Shown here: in pieces, positions 26,413 to 35,613 of the stretch
Position numbering within the stretch: position 1 is the first letter of the stretch
Layout: each line of letters begins with the position of its first letter
Source: Olleya sp. Bg11-27
GTDB taxonomy: Bacteria; Bacteroidota; Bacteroidia; Flavobacteriales; Flavobacteriaceae
Length of the DNA stretch: 64,000 nucleotides
Direction of reading: 5' to 3'
NCBI RefSeq assembly: GCF_002831645.1
Contig: NZ_CP025117.1
Coordinates: forward strand, 2,681,001 to 2,745,000
The notes under the pieces: generated by a model
Seen by the model: only the letters and a program-made list of their open reading frames with translations
The model's database searches: none
What the model was told of the DNA's origin: nothing
Translations under genes and position numbers: made by a program

Positions 26413-29169
26413 TTATAAACCTTCATCTGGTTTTAGACGTTGTTCATACTTTAAATCTTTTAATATACTAGATTTAATACCTATAAAAAAGTTCCAACTG
26501 TTATAAGTCCCAAATGGTACCCAAGTAAAGTTCATTCTCCAACTTAATAAATCGCGTTCAAAACGTAATTGTGTTAAACCAAACCCATTATTTTTAAAAT
26601 CATAACTAGAGGACCCTCCAATAGACCATTTTGGGGATAATTCAATATCTCCTGAAAACATTAAGGAGTGTGATGATATTTCATCTTGACGTGTGCTATT
26701 TGCATAATTAACGGCATAAGCAAAACGAAGACTCCAAGGTATTTTATTATTGTAAAACTCGTCAGATTCTCGTTCTTCTTTATCTTCATTATATTGAGAA
26801 CCTTGCTGAGCAGCAAAATCTTGAGAAACACCAAACAAATCATCTGCACGCCCACCACTTAGTAATCTATCATCAATAGCATCATCCTGTTTCTGACCAC
26901 CACCATCTTTACTACTTAAGCTATAACTTAAATTAAGGGAAGCACTGGTTAATCTAAATAAGCTTCCACCATTATCTATATTAAAGGTATTAATTTCTGT
27001 ATTATTAGAGTCTAAAGCATAAGGATTTAAAACAGCACCAAAATTAACACTCATTTTGTTGTCAAATAGTTGTGTACCTCCGCTAACTTTTACTGTACTC
27101 CATTTTTTTGAAGAAAGATCATAGGAAGTGGAAAAATTAAGGCTATTAAGTAATATTATTTTTTTTGGTTCTACTTTAGTCGAATCCGAATCTTTTACTT
27201 TTGCTTCAAAATTATTAGAGACTCCTATACCTATAGAGCTAGAAAAGGTGTTGTTTATTGTGCCAAATAAGTTCTCCTCAAATCTAGTATATTCACCCTT
27301 AGTGGTCCCGTCAGCAGTAACAATTTCAAAGTCATCATAATAATTATCAAACGCAGGATTAATATTGTAACTAATACTAGGTCTAATAACGTGTCTAATA
27401 GCTTGTATTTTTTTACCTTTATCGTCTTTGTCTAGGTCAAAAAGACCATAAAGCGTCGTTCCAACACTGGTGCTAAAATTATACGTTCTAAAGGCATCAA
27501 AACCATTAACATCCTCTGTTATTGTTTCTTCATTCACAGTATCATAATATTTTTCAACAGTCTTTATTACCCAAGTTTCTTCGAAATTTGTACTGGCAGA
27601 AACACTAAAATAGTCGAAAATCTTAAAATTTGTACTCAATGGGATACTGTGGCGTGCACCTACTTTTGCATCGTCAAACATTTCTTTTTTAAAGAACAGA
27701 GAATCCGTAGTTGTAATACTGTTTTCAGCACGAACACTATATTGTAAATTTATATTTTGAATGATTCCTTTTTTAACACCATCTTTCCCCGCAAATGGAT
27801 ATATTCTACTCAAACTACCTTGGAAAGTAGGTAAAGTCATAGTGATCGACTCCGTTTGCGTATTTTGTGAGTGTGTTGCAGTTAAACTAATATTAGCTTG
27901 TGGTTCTCCTTCAAAACTTTTAGTGTAAGAGATTGAAGATGATAAGGTATTATTTTGTGTATTAGGTAAGTTAAGTTGATTAATTGATTGTGTATAATAA
28001 TTGCTACTACCTAAGTTTACAGATGCTGAAAATCTAGAACTCGGATTAGCTTTAGCATCTTGAGAGTGAGACCAACGTAAATTATAAATTGTAGATTTTG
28101 CATAGTCAGGAAAACCAAGTTCATCAGTAATTAAATTTTCATATCTAAACCCCAAGTTACCACTATATTTATAACGTGTGGCATACTTACTTTCTAATCT
28201 TAAACCATAACTCCCATTAGTATAATAGTCTCCTAAAATAGCTAGATCGACATGATCATTTATAGGGATGTAATATCCTCCATTTTGCAAGAAATAACCT
28301 CTGTTACCGTCTTCTCCAAAACTAGGAAATAATATACCTGCGGTACGTTTTTTTGATAACGGAAAATAAGCAAATGGCAAGCCTATCGGGGTAGGAACGT
28401 CGTAAATAAATAGATTGGTTGGACCAGTAATGATTTTTTTGTTCGGTACTAATTTACCAGTTCTAATTAAAAAGTAATATTCTGGATCATCATAATTATC
28501 TGATGTGGTAAATTTTGCGTTTTTTAAATAATATACAGAATCGTTAACACGTTTTGTAGTTTCTGTAATTAATACACCCTGTTCTTGTTCGGTTTGAGAA
28601 TTATAAATTAATCCTTTTCTAGTTACTGTATTAAATACAATAGAATCAGGCTCTATAATATTGTCTCCTTGTTTAAAAATAGGTTTTTGAGTGTACACAC
28701 CAGAAGAGTCTTTTATTCCTTTGGCATAAACTAAATCTTTAGTGTAATCTATAATGATTAAACCCGCAGAAATATCCATGTCTTCATAAATAACTTGTGC
28801 TTCATTATAAAGATACATTTTAGATTCTTTCTTTTTATAAGCCATGTAATCTTTGGCTTTGTACGATATAGTACTTCCTAATAATGGTTTTGGTTTAATG
28901 GAATCCGTTAAGACACTATCTGTTTCTTTTTTTACTCCAAGTAGTTCATCCACAGAAACTATGGTAGAATCGTTTTCTTTTGTTATTGGCTGTTCTTTTT
29001 CTTGAATAGCAGGTATTGTTTCACCATCCTGGGGCAAATCTACCTGTCCAAAGCTTAGAGTGTTAATAAACACTGTAAAACTCAAAGTAAAAAGTATATG
29101 AAGACTATTTGTACGCAACGCTTTTAAATGTATTTTTGTAAAAGTATGGCTTGGTTTTTGAAAAGACAA
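26413..29169 (-). CDS. lptD: LPS assembly outer membrane protein LptD
   Basis: Up to 918 residues. A signal segment (SLHILFTLSFTVFINTLSFGQ) is followed by an acidic linker, an OstA/LptD-like N-terminal domain at about 90-230 (AQVIYEDMDISAGLIIIDY, YAKGIKDSSG) and a long beta-barrel with many alternating aromatic strands ending at LKYEQRLKPDEGL. LptD inserts lipopolysaccharide into the outer leaflet together with LptE, not seen here. The listed start is a TTG at 29169; a TAGTTTTG promoter-like box overlaps that codon (29167-29174), so a second TTG at 29118 (RTNSLHILFTL) may be the real start. It is divergent from the amidase gene. Confidence 0.9.
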   Translation of the reverse strand: MSFQKPSHTFTKIHLKALRTNSLHILFTLSFTVFINTLSFGQVDLPQDGETIPAIQEKEQPITKENDSTIVSVDELLGVKKETDSVLTDSIKPKPLLGSTISYKAKDYMAYKKKESKMYLYNEAQVIYEDMDISAGLIIIDYTKDLVYAKGIKDSSGVYTQKPIFKQGDNIIEPDSIVFNTVTRKGLIYNSQTEQEQGVLITETTKRVNDSVYYLKNAKFTTSDNYDDPEYYFLIRTGKLVPNKKIITGPTNLFIYDVPTPIGLPFAYFPLSKKRTAGILFPSFGEDGNRGYFLQNGGYYIPINDHVDLAILGDYYTNGSYGLRLESKYATRYKYSGNLGFRYENLITDELGFPDYAKSTIYNLRWSHSQDAKANPSSRFSASVNLGSSNYYTQSINQLNLPNTQNNTLSSSISYTKSFEGEPQANISLTATHSQNTQTESITMTLPTFQGSLSRIYPFAGKDGVKKGIIQNINLQYSVRAENSITTTDSLFFKKEMFDDAKVGARHSIPLSTNFKIFDYFSVSASTNFEETWVIKTVEKYYDTVNEETITEDVNGFDAFRTYNFSTSVGTTLYGLFDLDKDDKGKKIQAIRHVIRPSISYNINPAFDNYYDDFEIVTADGTTKGEYTRFEENLFGTINNTFSSSIGIGVSNNFEAKVKDSDSTKVEPKKIILLNSLNFSTSYDLSSKKWSTVKVSGGTQLFDNKMSVNFGAVLNPYALDSNNTEINTFNIDNGGSLFRLTSASLNLSYSLSSKDGGGQKQDDAIDDRLLSGGRADDLFGVSQDFAAQQGSQYNEDKEERESDEFYNNKIPWSLRFAYAVNYANSTRQDEISSHSLMFSGDIELSPKWSIGGSSSYDFKNNGFGLTQLRFERDLLSWRMNFTWVPFGTYNSWNFFIGIKSSILKDLKYEQRLKPDEGL

Positions 29170-29256
29170 AACTACATATATTTTTTTGTGAATGTTTTAA
29201 TATTCGTTAAAATTTATGAATCATACTAAACGTAATAATAATTGGTTATAACATCT

Positions 29257-30369
29257 ATGCAAACGTACATTTTTAAACTTATAGTATCCTTTATAATAGT
29301 ATTAACATTTAATAGTTTCCAATCTATCAATGCACAATCGGCAAATGGTAAGTTTGTGGTTGTGTTAGATGCAGGGCATGGAGGACATGATTCTGGTAAT
29401 TTAGGAAATGGTCATAAAGAAAGTGACATCGCTCTAAAAATAGTATTAGAAGTGGGGAAGGCTTTAGAGGCTAAAAAAGATTTTAAAGTTATTTATACAA
29501 GAAAAACGGATGTTTTTATTGAGTTGCGTGAGCGTGCTGCTATTGCTAACAGGGCGGATGCTGATCTATTTGTGTCTGTACACTGTAACTCACATTCTTC
29601 ACAAGCATCGGGTACGGAGACTTTTGTTCTAGGGGTTGCAAATACTAAACGTAATTTTGATATTGCAAAAAAAGAGAACGAAGTTATTTTTTTAGAAAAA
29701 GATTATAAGAAAAATTATAAGGGTTTTGATCCTAATGCACCAGAGTCTTTAATAGGATTAGCTTTACAGCAAGAAGATTATATTGAGCAGAGTATTAAGT
29801 TAGCACGATTAATTGAAGATAATTTTATAGATCAGTCTAAAAGAAAAAGTAGAGGGATAAAACAAGCTAGTCTTTGGGTGTTACACAATACATATATGCC
29901 AAGTGTTTTAGTGGAAGTTGGATTTTTAACTAATAATGCGGAAGGAAAATTTTTAAATTCTAAAAGTGGACAATCTAAAATGGCGACTTCAATTTTACAA
30001 GCCGTTAATGCATATAAAAAATCTTTAGATTTAAATGTTGGTGATAATTATGTTGTAAACGAAACTTTTGAGGATACTATTTCTTCAGAGGTCAAAACAA
30101 TTAAAAATACTATTTTTAAAATTCAATTAGCAGCAAGTTCAAATGCATTAGAGCCTAAAGCCTATAATTTTAAAGGGTTAGACGGGATCTCTAGAGAAAA
30201 GCAAGGCAATTTATATAAGTATTATTATGGCTATACATCAGACTATAATATCGCTCAAAAATTGCAAATTGAAGCAAAAAATAAAGGTTATAAAGATGCC
30301 TATATTGTTGCGATTAAGGAGGGGAAACAAATTAAACTGTCAGAAGCTTTAAAAAGCGACGCTAATTAA
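29257..30369 (+). CDS. Exported N-acetylmuramoyl-L-alanine amidase with SPOR-like C-terminus
   Basis: I start at the ATG at 29257, giving a good signal peptide (MQTYIFKLIVSFIIVLTFNS); an in-frame TTG five codons earlier is less likely. The amidase_3 domain spans about residues 30-270, with zinc ligands in VLDAGHGGHDSG, the Glu of KESDIAL, DLFVSVHCNSH and the catalytic Glu in SVLVEVGFLTN. The last 80 residues (FKIQLAASSN, YKYYYGYTSDY, AYIVAIKEGK) look like a SPOR-type peptidoglycan-binding domain. It cleaves the stem peptide from MurNAc, usually during cell separation. The MCE gene follows after 53 bases. Confidence 0.92.
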   Translation: MQTYIFKLIVSFIIVLTFNSFQSINAQSANGKFVVVLDAGHGGHDSGNLGNGHKESDIALKIVLEVGKALEAKKDFKVIYTRKTDVFIELRERAAIANRADADLFVSVHCNSHSSQASGTETFVLGVANTKRNFDIAKKENEVIFLEKDYKKNYKGFDPNAPESLIGLALQQEDYIEQSIKLARLIEDNFIDQSKRKSRGIKQASLWVLHNTYMPSVLVEVGFLTNNAEGKFLNSKSGQSKMATSILQAVNAYKKSLDLNVGDNYVVNETFEDTISSEVKTIKNTIFKIQLAASSNALEPKAYNFKGLDGISREKQGNLYKYYYGYTSDYNIAQKLQIEAKNKGYKDAYIVAIKEGKQIKLSEALKSDAN

Positions 30370-30422
30370 CCCATTCTTTTATAATTTATTTCTAATTTTG
30401 TTACCAACCTAAATTTAGCATA

Positions 30423-31376
30423 TTGAAACTAACACTTGAAGTTAAAACAGCCATACTCGTTATACTTGGAATTATATTTTTCATTTTTGGATTTAGTTAT
30501 TTAAAAGGGAATAATATATTCGATTCAAATAACACGTATTATACAGAGTTTGATTACAACTCACTAAATGTATCTGCACCAGTCACTATTAAAGGAAATA
30601 CTGTCGGTAAAGTCAAAGAAATCATATATGATTTTGAAACCGGTAAGACTAGAGTAGCCTTTTCTGTTGATAAGAAGTTGGAATTTTCTAAAAACAGTAC
30701 TATTAGTTTGTTTCAAGCCGGATTAATGGGAGGGAATGCTTTAGAAATTATTCCCGTAGAAGATAATCAAATGGCCAAAAATGGTGATTTAATTAAATCT
30801 TCTGTAAAGGAAGGATTGGTTAATAGTCTAACCAGTGATTTTTCTCAATTAAGTACAAACCTAGACGGAACCTTAAGTACCGTTGATACATTAATGGGGA
30901 ATCTTAATGTTTTAGTTGCAGACCAATCAGAAAATGGATTGAAAAGCACATTAGCCGAATTAAACTCAACTCTAAAATCATATAATGGCTTAGCGCATTC
31001 CATTAATGCTTTAGTTAAAAAGAATGATGCTAACGTCACAGCAATGGTCGATAACTTCAATACAACCAGTGCTAACTTTAGTACGATGAGTGAGAAGTTA
31101 AATAAAGTAGATATTACTAAGACGGTAGCCGATCTAGAAGCAACGTTAGGAAGTGTAAACAAAATGCTTGCAGGTATTGAAAAGGGAGATGGCTCTATTG
31201 GTAAGTTATTAAAGGATGATAAACTGTATACTAATATGGAAGGAGCTGCATTGCAAATGGAGCAACTTTTAGAAGATATGAAACTTAACCCTAAGCGTTA
31301 TGTGCATTTTTCGTTATTCGGAAAGAAAGCAAAGCGTTATGATGCAGAAGGGAATGAAATTGAAGAAGAAAAATAA
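30423..31376 (+). CDS. MlaD/MCE family lipid-transport protein
   Basis: 317 residues starting at a TTG; KLTLEVKTAILVILGIIFF is the N-terminal anchor that homologues share, so the TTG start is secure. The MCE domain follows (about 35-115: YYTEFDYNSLNVSAPVTIKG, GNTVGKVKEI, GLMGGNALEI), and the rest is a long helical, coiled-coil-like region (TLMGNLNVL, LNSTLKSYN, TLGSVNKML) with a GDGSIGKLLKDDKLY motif. MCE proteins form rings or tubes moving phospholipids between membranes. The matching ABC permease and ATPase genes are not in the window. It is the second gene of the amidase operon. Confidence 0.9.
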   Translation: MKLTLEVKTAILVILGIIFFIFGFSYLKGNNIFDSNNTYYTEFDYNSLNVSAPVTIKGNTVGKVKEIIYDFETGKTRVAFSVDKKLEFSKNSTISLFQAGLMGGNALEIIPVEDNQMAKNGDLIKSSVKEGLVNSLTSDFSQLSTNLDGTLSTVDTLMGNLNVLVADQSENGLKSTLAELNSTLKSYNGLAHSINALVKKNDANVTAMVDNFNTTSANFSTMSEKLNKVDITKTVADLEATLGSVNKMLAGIEKGDGSIGKLLKDDKLYTNMEGAALQMEQLLEDMKLNPKRYVHFSLFGKKAKRYDAEGNEIEEEK

Positions 31377-31397
31377 GACCATAAACTAACTAAACAA

Positions 31398-32711
31398 ATG
31401 GAATACATACCAAATATAATTTTTGCTATCATACTTGCAGCAGGTATTGGTTATTTTGCAAATAATGTCAGAAAATTAGTCAGAAACATAAAACTAGGTA
31501 AGGATTTAGACGTTTCAGACAACAAACCACAGCGTTGGAAAAACATGGCATACATTGCTTTAGGACAAAGCAAAATGGTTAAACGTCCAATCGCTGGATT
31601 TTTACACGTTGTAGTGTACGTTGGATTTGTAATTATAAATATTGAAGTTTTAGAAATTATTATAGATGGTCTATTTGGAACGCATAGAATAGGACATTCC
31701 ATTTTACCAGGAGCATTATATGGCTTTCTAATTGGAAGTTTTGAAGTTTTAGCACTGTTAGTTTTAGTATCAGTAATCCTATTTTGGATAAGACGTAATG
31801 TTATAAAGCTAAAACGTTTTATGAGTGCAGAGATGAAGGGGTGGCCAAAATCAGATGGTAATATCATCTTATATTTTGAAGTTGTTTTAATGTGCTTGTT
31901 TTTATTAATGAATGCTACAGACACGATATTTCAAGGGTATAATTCAGGAAATGTTATCAGTCAATTTATAGCCCCCTTATTTAGTGGTTTGTCAGAAGCA
32001 ACATTACATATTATTGAGCGTGGTGCTTGGTGGTTGCATATCGTTGGTATTTTAACATTTTTAAATTATCTGTATTTTTCTAAGCATTTACACATTCTAT
32101 TAGCTTTTCCAAATACGTATTATGGTAAATTAACTCCAAAAGGTCAATTTCCTAATAATCCGATAGTCACTAAAGAGGTGAAAATGATGATGGATCCTGA
32201 TGCTGATCCATTTGCAGCAGCACCAGAAGGAGAAGAAGATGCAGTTCCAGAAAAATTTGGAGCAAGTGATGTACAAGATTTAAGTTGGGTAAACCTTCTA
32301 AATGCTTATACCTGTACAGAATGTGGACGTTGTACTAGCGAGTGTCCAGCTAATTTAACAGGTAAAAAATTATCACCACGTAAAATTATGATGGATACCA
32401 GAGACCGTCTGGAGGAAGTTGGTAAAAATATAGACGCTAATAAAGGAGTCTTCGTGGATGATGGTAAACAATTATTAGGGGACTATGTTACAGATGAAGA
32501 ACTTTGGGCATGTACTAGTTGTAATGCCTGTGTAGAAGCTTGTCCAGTAAGTATTGATCCATTAAATATTATCATGCAAATGCGTCAATATTCAGTAATG
32601 GAAAAAAGTGCTGCACCAGTGGAGCTTAACAATATGATGACAAATATCGAAAACAATGGTGCACCTTGGCCTTACAACCAAATGGACCGTTTAAATTGGA
32701 AAGACGAGTAG
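31398..32711 (+). CDS. Membrane iron-sulfur oxidoreductase, NarI/DsrM-like domain plus two 4Fe-4S clusters
   Basis: 437 residues. The first 240 residues hold about five membrane helices with candidate haem-ligand histidines (FLHVVVYV, WWLHIVG, SKHLHILL). The C-terminal part has two ferredoxin-type sites, CTECGRCTSECP and CTSCNACVEACP. This resembles HdrE/DsrM fused to the ferredoxin part of HdrD/DsrK. The missing cysteine-rich (CCG) catalytic part is supplied by the separate gene at 33344-34135. Together they are expected to pass electrons between the quinone pool and a cytoplasmic partner, which is unknown. It follows the MCE gene by 21 bases. Confidence 0.85.
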   Translation: MEYIPNIIFAIILAAGIGYFANNVRKLVRNIKLGKDLDVSDNKPQRWKNMAYIALGQSKMVKRPIAGFLHVVVYVGFVIINIEVLEIIIDGLFGTHRIGHSILPGALYGFLIGSFEVLALLVLVSVILFWIRRNVIKLKRFMSAEMKGWPKSDGNIILYFEVVLMCLFLLMNATDTIFQGYNSGNVISQFIAPLFSGLSEATLHIIERGAWWLHIVGILTFLNYLYFSKHLHILLAFPNTYYGKLTPKGQFPNNPIVTKEVKMMMDPDADPFAAAPEGEEDAVPEKFGASDVQDLSWVNLLNAYTCTECGRCTSECPANLTGKKLSPRKIMMDTRDRLEEVGKNIDANKGVFVDDGKQLLGDYVTDEELWACTSCNACVEACPVSIDPLNIIMQMRQYSVMEKSAAPVELNNMMTNIENNGAPWPYNQMDRLNWKDE

Positions 32712-32719
32712 TATAATTT

Positions 32720-32808
32720 GGGCGTTACCACAAGGGTCGCGTCATCCATTATATCTTTTTTTGCCATTTATGGCAGCAAAAAAAGGATGTCATTTCTACC
32801 GCTAACGC
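32720..32808. repeat. REP-like palindromic intergenic element
   Basis: Starts GGGCGTTACC and ends GCTAACGC, so the ends are inverted (GCGTTA / TAACGC). Inside, TCATCC / GGATG and CTTTTTTTGC / GCAAAAAAAG are further inverted pairs around GCCATTTATGGC. The nested symmetry would give a long hairpin with a T-rich arm. It lies inside the iron-sulfur operon. I recall elements of this general form from other flavobacterial genomes, but that is memory, not a search. Confidence 0.65.
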
Positions 32809-32823
32809 AAAAAAAAGAACACT

Positions 32824-33012
32824 ATGAGTTTTATTTTAAAAGTACCAGGTAAGACTAGAGTCATTATAGGTTTGATACTTATTGTTATTGGAGTATTTAT
32901 ACTTTTTTTCAAGGATACGTACAACATAGCAGGGTCATTTTCAGCTTTTTTTGGAAGTCTAACGCTGACGTTAGGGATTATTTTTATTTTAACACGTAAT
33001 AAAAAAGCATAA
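32824..33012 (+). CDS. Small two-helix membrane protein
   Basis: 62 residues with two hydrophobic helices (VIIGLILIVIGVFILFF and SFSAFFGSLTLTLGIIFIL), separated by a short KDTYNIAGS turn, and a basic C-terminus (TRNKKA). No family recognised. It lies between the two halves of the iron-sulfur oxidoreductase and could be a small accessory subunit or simply a passenger. Strand, spacing and codon use are consistent with a real gene. A 4-base gap separates it from the next small gene. Confidence 0.6.
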   Translation: MSFILKVPGKTRVIIGLILIVIGVFILFFKDTYNIAGSFSAFFGSLTLTLGIIFILTRNKKA

Positions 33013-33016
33013 TTAG

Positions 33017-33334
33017 TTGAAATCCGTAATCTTAATAATCGTAATCTCAATATTTAGCTTATGTCAAGTTAAAGCACAAGGTTATAAAAAAGATTCACTT
33101 CAGTTTAAAATAATTACACAGATAAAGTACAAGCAGAGTAAAGTAGAAAGTATTAGTTTAAAAAAAGTACTTTGCGATTATTGTACAGAGATACAAACAG
33201 AACAATTAGGATTGGAAGCATTAAGGTTAGCAGCTTTAGAGCAAGATGATCCAAGAAATAAAATGAAAAAAGGAATTAAGATATTATCTATTTATATCAG
33301 ATTATCTAAAATCGATTTTTCAGCAATTAAATAA
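33017..33334 (+). CDS. Small exported protein of unknown function
   Basis: 105 residues from a TTG start; KSVILIIVISIFSLCQVKAQ is a clear signal peptide. The mature part is basic and helical, contains a CDYC pair, and ends LSKIDFSAIK. No family recognised. It is tucked 4 bases behind the two-helix protein and 9 bases before the CCG-domain gene, so it is part of this operon. The CxxC pair could be a redox or metal site, but that is a guess from two residues. Confidence 0.6.
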   Translation: MKSVILIIVISIFSLCQVKAQGYKKDSLQFKIITQIKYKQSKVESISLKKVLCDYCTEIQTEQLGLEALRLAALEQDDPRNKMKKGIKILSIYIRLSKIDFSAIK

Positions 33335-33343
33335 ATACAAATT

Positions 33344-34135
33344 ATGAGCGAAACACTTATAGTGCCAACAATGGCAGAAATGATGAGCCAAGGTAAAACT
33401 CCAGATATTTTATTCTGGGTAGGATCAGCAGGAAGTTATGATGATAGAGCAAAAAAAATCACAAAAGCATTTGTTAAAATTTTAAACAAAGCCAATGTTA
33501 ATTTTGCAGTATTAGGTACTGAAGAAAGCGCAACAGGGGATTTAGCAAAACGATCAGGTAACGAGTTTTTGTTTCAGATGCAAGCTTTTATGAATATAGA
33601 AGTATTAAATGGCTATGAGGTGAAACGCATTGTAACTTGTGATCCACATGCTTTTAATTGTCTAAAAAATGAATATCCAGAATTAGGTGGTAAGTATGAA
33701 GTCATACACCATACGCAGTTTATTAAGCAATTATTAGACTCTAAAACTATTGAGGTAAAAGACAACAGCTTTAAAGGTAAACGCATCACATTTCATGACC
33801 CTTGTTATTTAGGTCGTGCAAATTCAGAATACCAAGCACCAAGAGATGTTTTGTCCGTGTTGAATGCTAATCTGCAAGAAATGAAACGTAGTAAAGCTAC
33901 AGCGTTATGTTGTGGTGCAGGAGGTGGGCAAATGTTTAAAGAGCCTGAAAAAGGAAATTTAGACATTAATGAATTAAGAACCCAGGATGCATTGGAAACT
34001 AAACCAGATATTATTGCAACAGGTTGTCCGTATTGCATGACTATGATGTCGGACGGTGTAAAAGTCAAAGAAAAAGAAAACGAAGTAAAGGTTATGGATA
34101 TAGCTGAGTTAATTGCTAGTGCGCAAGGTTTATAA
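33344..34135 (+). CDS. Cysteine-rich (CCG) domain iron-sulfur protein, HdrB/DsrK-like
   Basis: 263 residues with two CCG-type repeats: CDPHAFNCLKNEYP then FHDPCYLGR in the first part, and ALCCGAGGGQMF followed by GCPYCMTMMSDG in the second. Such domains hold unusual 4Fe-4S clusters in heterodisulfide reductases, DsrK and GlpC. No signal peptide, so cytoplasmic. It presumably docks to the membrane iron-sulfur protein encoded 630 bases upstream. The substrate cannot be inferred; archaeal-type heterodisulfide is unlikely in this organism. Its stop codon overlaps the next start (TAATG). Confidence 0.87.
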   Translation: MSETLIVPTMAEMMSQGKTPDILFWVGSAGSYDDRAKKITKAFVKILNKANVNFAVLGTEESATGDLAKRSGNEFLFQMQAFMNIEVLNGYEVKRIVTCDPHAFNCLKNEYPELGGKYEVIHHTQFIKQLLDSKTIEVKDNSFKGKRITFHDPCYLGRANSEYQAPRDVLSVLNANLQEMKRSKATALCCGAGGGQMFKEPEKGNLDINELRTQDALETKPDIIATGCPYCMTMMSDGVKVKEKENEVKVMDIAELIASAQGL

Positions 34136-34326
34136 TGACTATTAAAAAATATGTTATAAATGGCTTAATTTCAGGATTAGCATTTGCTGTGTTGATGGCT
34201 GGTTGGGAGTATTATAAAGAACAACCGTTTTCAGCTTTAAAATTTGTGCTTCATATTGTTCTATTTGCATTACTTAATGGTTATTTGACGTATCGAAAAG
34301 ATAAGAATAAATTGAAAAACGAATAA
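34135..34326 (+). CDS. Small membrane protein of unknown function
   Basis: 63 residues with two hydrophobic stretches (NGLISGLAFAVLMAGWEYY and ALKFVLHIVLFALLNGYL) and a charged end (RKDKNKLKNE). Its ATG overlaps the stop of the CCG-domain gene, so it is translationally coupled to that gene. No family recognised with certainty. Confidence 0.65.
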   Translation: MTIKKYVINGLISGLAFAVLMAGWEYYKEQPFSALKFVLHIVLFALLNGYLTYRKDKNKLKNE

Positions 34327-34376
34327 GAAAATTTTAAAGTTGACGTGATAGGTCGTCTTTAAATAAACCAGTAATA

Positions 34377-35600
34377 ATGACTAACGATATATTTCTTTTA
34401 AACATTTCAGGACAAGATAAACCAGGATTAACATCGGGACTTACTAACGTTTTGTCTCAATATGGTGCTAAAGTTTTAGATATCGGACAAGCCAACATAC
34501 ATGATACATTGTCATTAGGTATTTTGTTTGAAATTGAATCAGGAAATAATTCAGCCTCAGTTTTAAAGGATTTATTGTTTAAAGCTTATGAGCTTGGCGT
34601 AAAAGCTAAGTTTACACCAATATCTTTAGAGGATTATGAGGATTGGGTTGGACTTCAAGGTAAAGACCGGTACATTGTCACTATTTTAGGAGATAAATTA
34701 ACTGCAGAACAAATATCTGAAGTCACTAAATTTGTTTCAGATAAAAATTTGAATATTGATGCGATAAAGCGATTAACAGGTCGTACATCTCTGGTTACAG
34801 AAGCAGAATACCCTAGAGCATCCATACAACTATCTATTAGAGGTAAGATTGAAAATAAATCAGAGTTTACTGAAAAATTCATGCAAATCTCGCATGATTT
34901 GGATGTAGATATTGCCTTTCAAGAGGATAATATTTATAGACGAAACCGACGCTTGGTCTGTTTTGACATGGATTCTACATTAATTCAAGCGGAAGTTATC
35001 GATAAGTTGGCAGAATTAGCTGGTGTTGGTGATGAAGTAAAGGCAATTACAGAATCGGCTATGCAAGGTGATATTGATTTTAATGAAAGTTTTATACAAC
35101 GTATGCGACTATTAAAGGGGTTAAGTGAAGAAGTGCTGCATGAGGTCGCTATTAATCTACCAATAACAAAAGGGGCTAGACGTTTGATTGATACACTAAA
35201 AAAATACGGTTTTAAAACGGCTATTTTGTCAGGTGGATTTACGTATTTTGGACATTACCTTCAAAAGGAATTAGGTATGGATTATGTCTATGCTAATCAA
35301 TTAGAAATAAAAGACGGGCTTTTAACGGGTGGTTATCTAGGAGATATTGTAGATGGTAACAAAAAAGCAGAATATCTTAAAGAAATTGCAGAAAAAGAAG
35401 GGATTGACATCAGTCAAACCATAGCGGTTGGAGATGGAGCTAATGATTTACCAATGCTAAATTTAGCTGGGTTAGGAATTGCTTTTCATGCAAAACCCAA
35501 AGTAAAAAATAATGCCCAAAGTGCCATTTCTAGTATAGGATTAGATGGTGTTTTATACTTATTAGGGTATCACGATAGACATATAGATTTAATAGAATAA
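34377..35600 (+). CDS. serB: Phosphoserine phosphatase with N-terminal ACT domains
   Basis: 407 residues. The first 180 residues form ACT-like regulatory domains (FLLNISGQDKPGLTSGLT, then KDRYIVTILGDKLTAEQIS). The HAD phosphatase part follows: motif I VCFDMDSTLIQAE with the nucleophile Asp, cap region with IDFNESFIQRM, motif II ILSGGFTYF, and motif IV AVGDGANDLPML. It removes phosphate from O-phosphoserine in the last step of serine synthesis. ACT domains suggest feedback by an amino acid, likely serine. Length equals that of other two-ACT SerB proteins. Confidence 0.94.
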   Translation: MTNDIFLLNISGQDKPGLTSGLTNVLSQYGAKVLDIGQANIHDTLSLGILFEIESGNNSASVLKDLLFKAYELGVKAKFTPISLEDYEDWVGLQGKDRYIVTILGDKLTAEQISEVTKFVSDKNLNIDAIKRLTGRTSLVTEAEYPRASIQLSIRGKIENKSEFTEKFMQISHDLDVDIAFQEDNIYRRNRRLVCFDMDSTLIQAEVIDKLAELAGVGDEVKAITESAMQGDIDFNESFIQRMRLLKGLSEEVLHEVAINLPITKGARRLIDTLKKYGFKTAILSGGFTYFGHYLQKELGMDYVYANQLEIKDGLLTGGYLGDIVDGNKKAEYLKEIAEKEGIDISQTIAVGDGANDLPMLNLAGLGIAFHAKPKVKNNAQSAISSIGLDGVLYLLGYHDRHIDLIE

Positions 35601-35613
35601 CAATAAAAGTATA

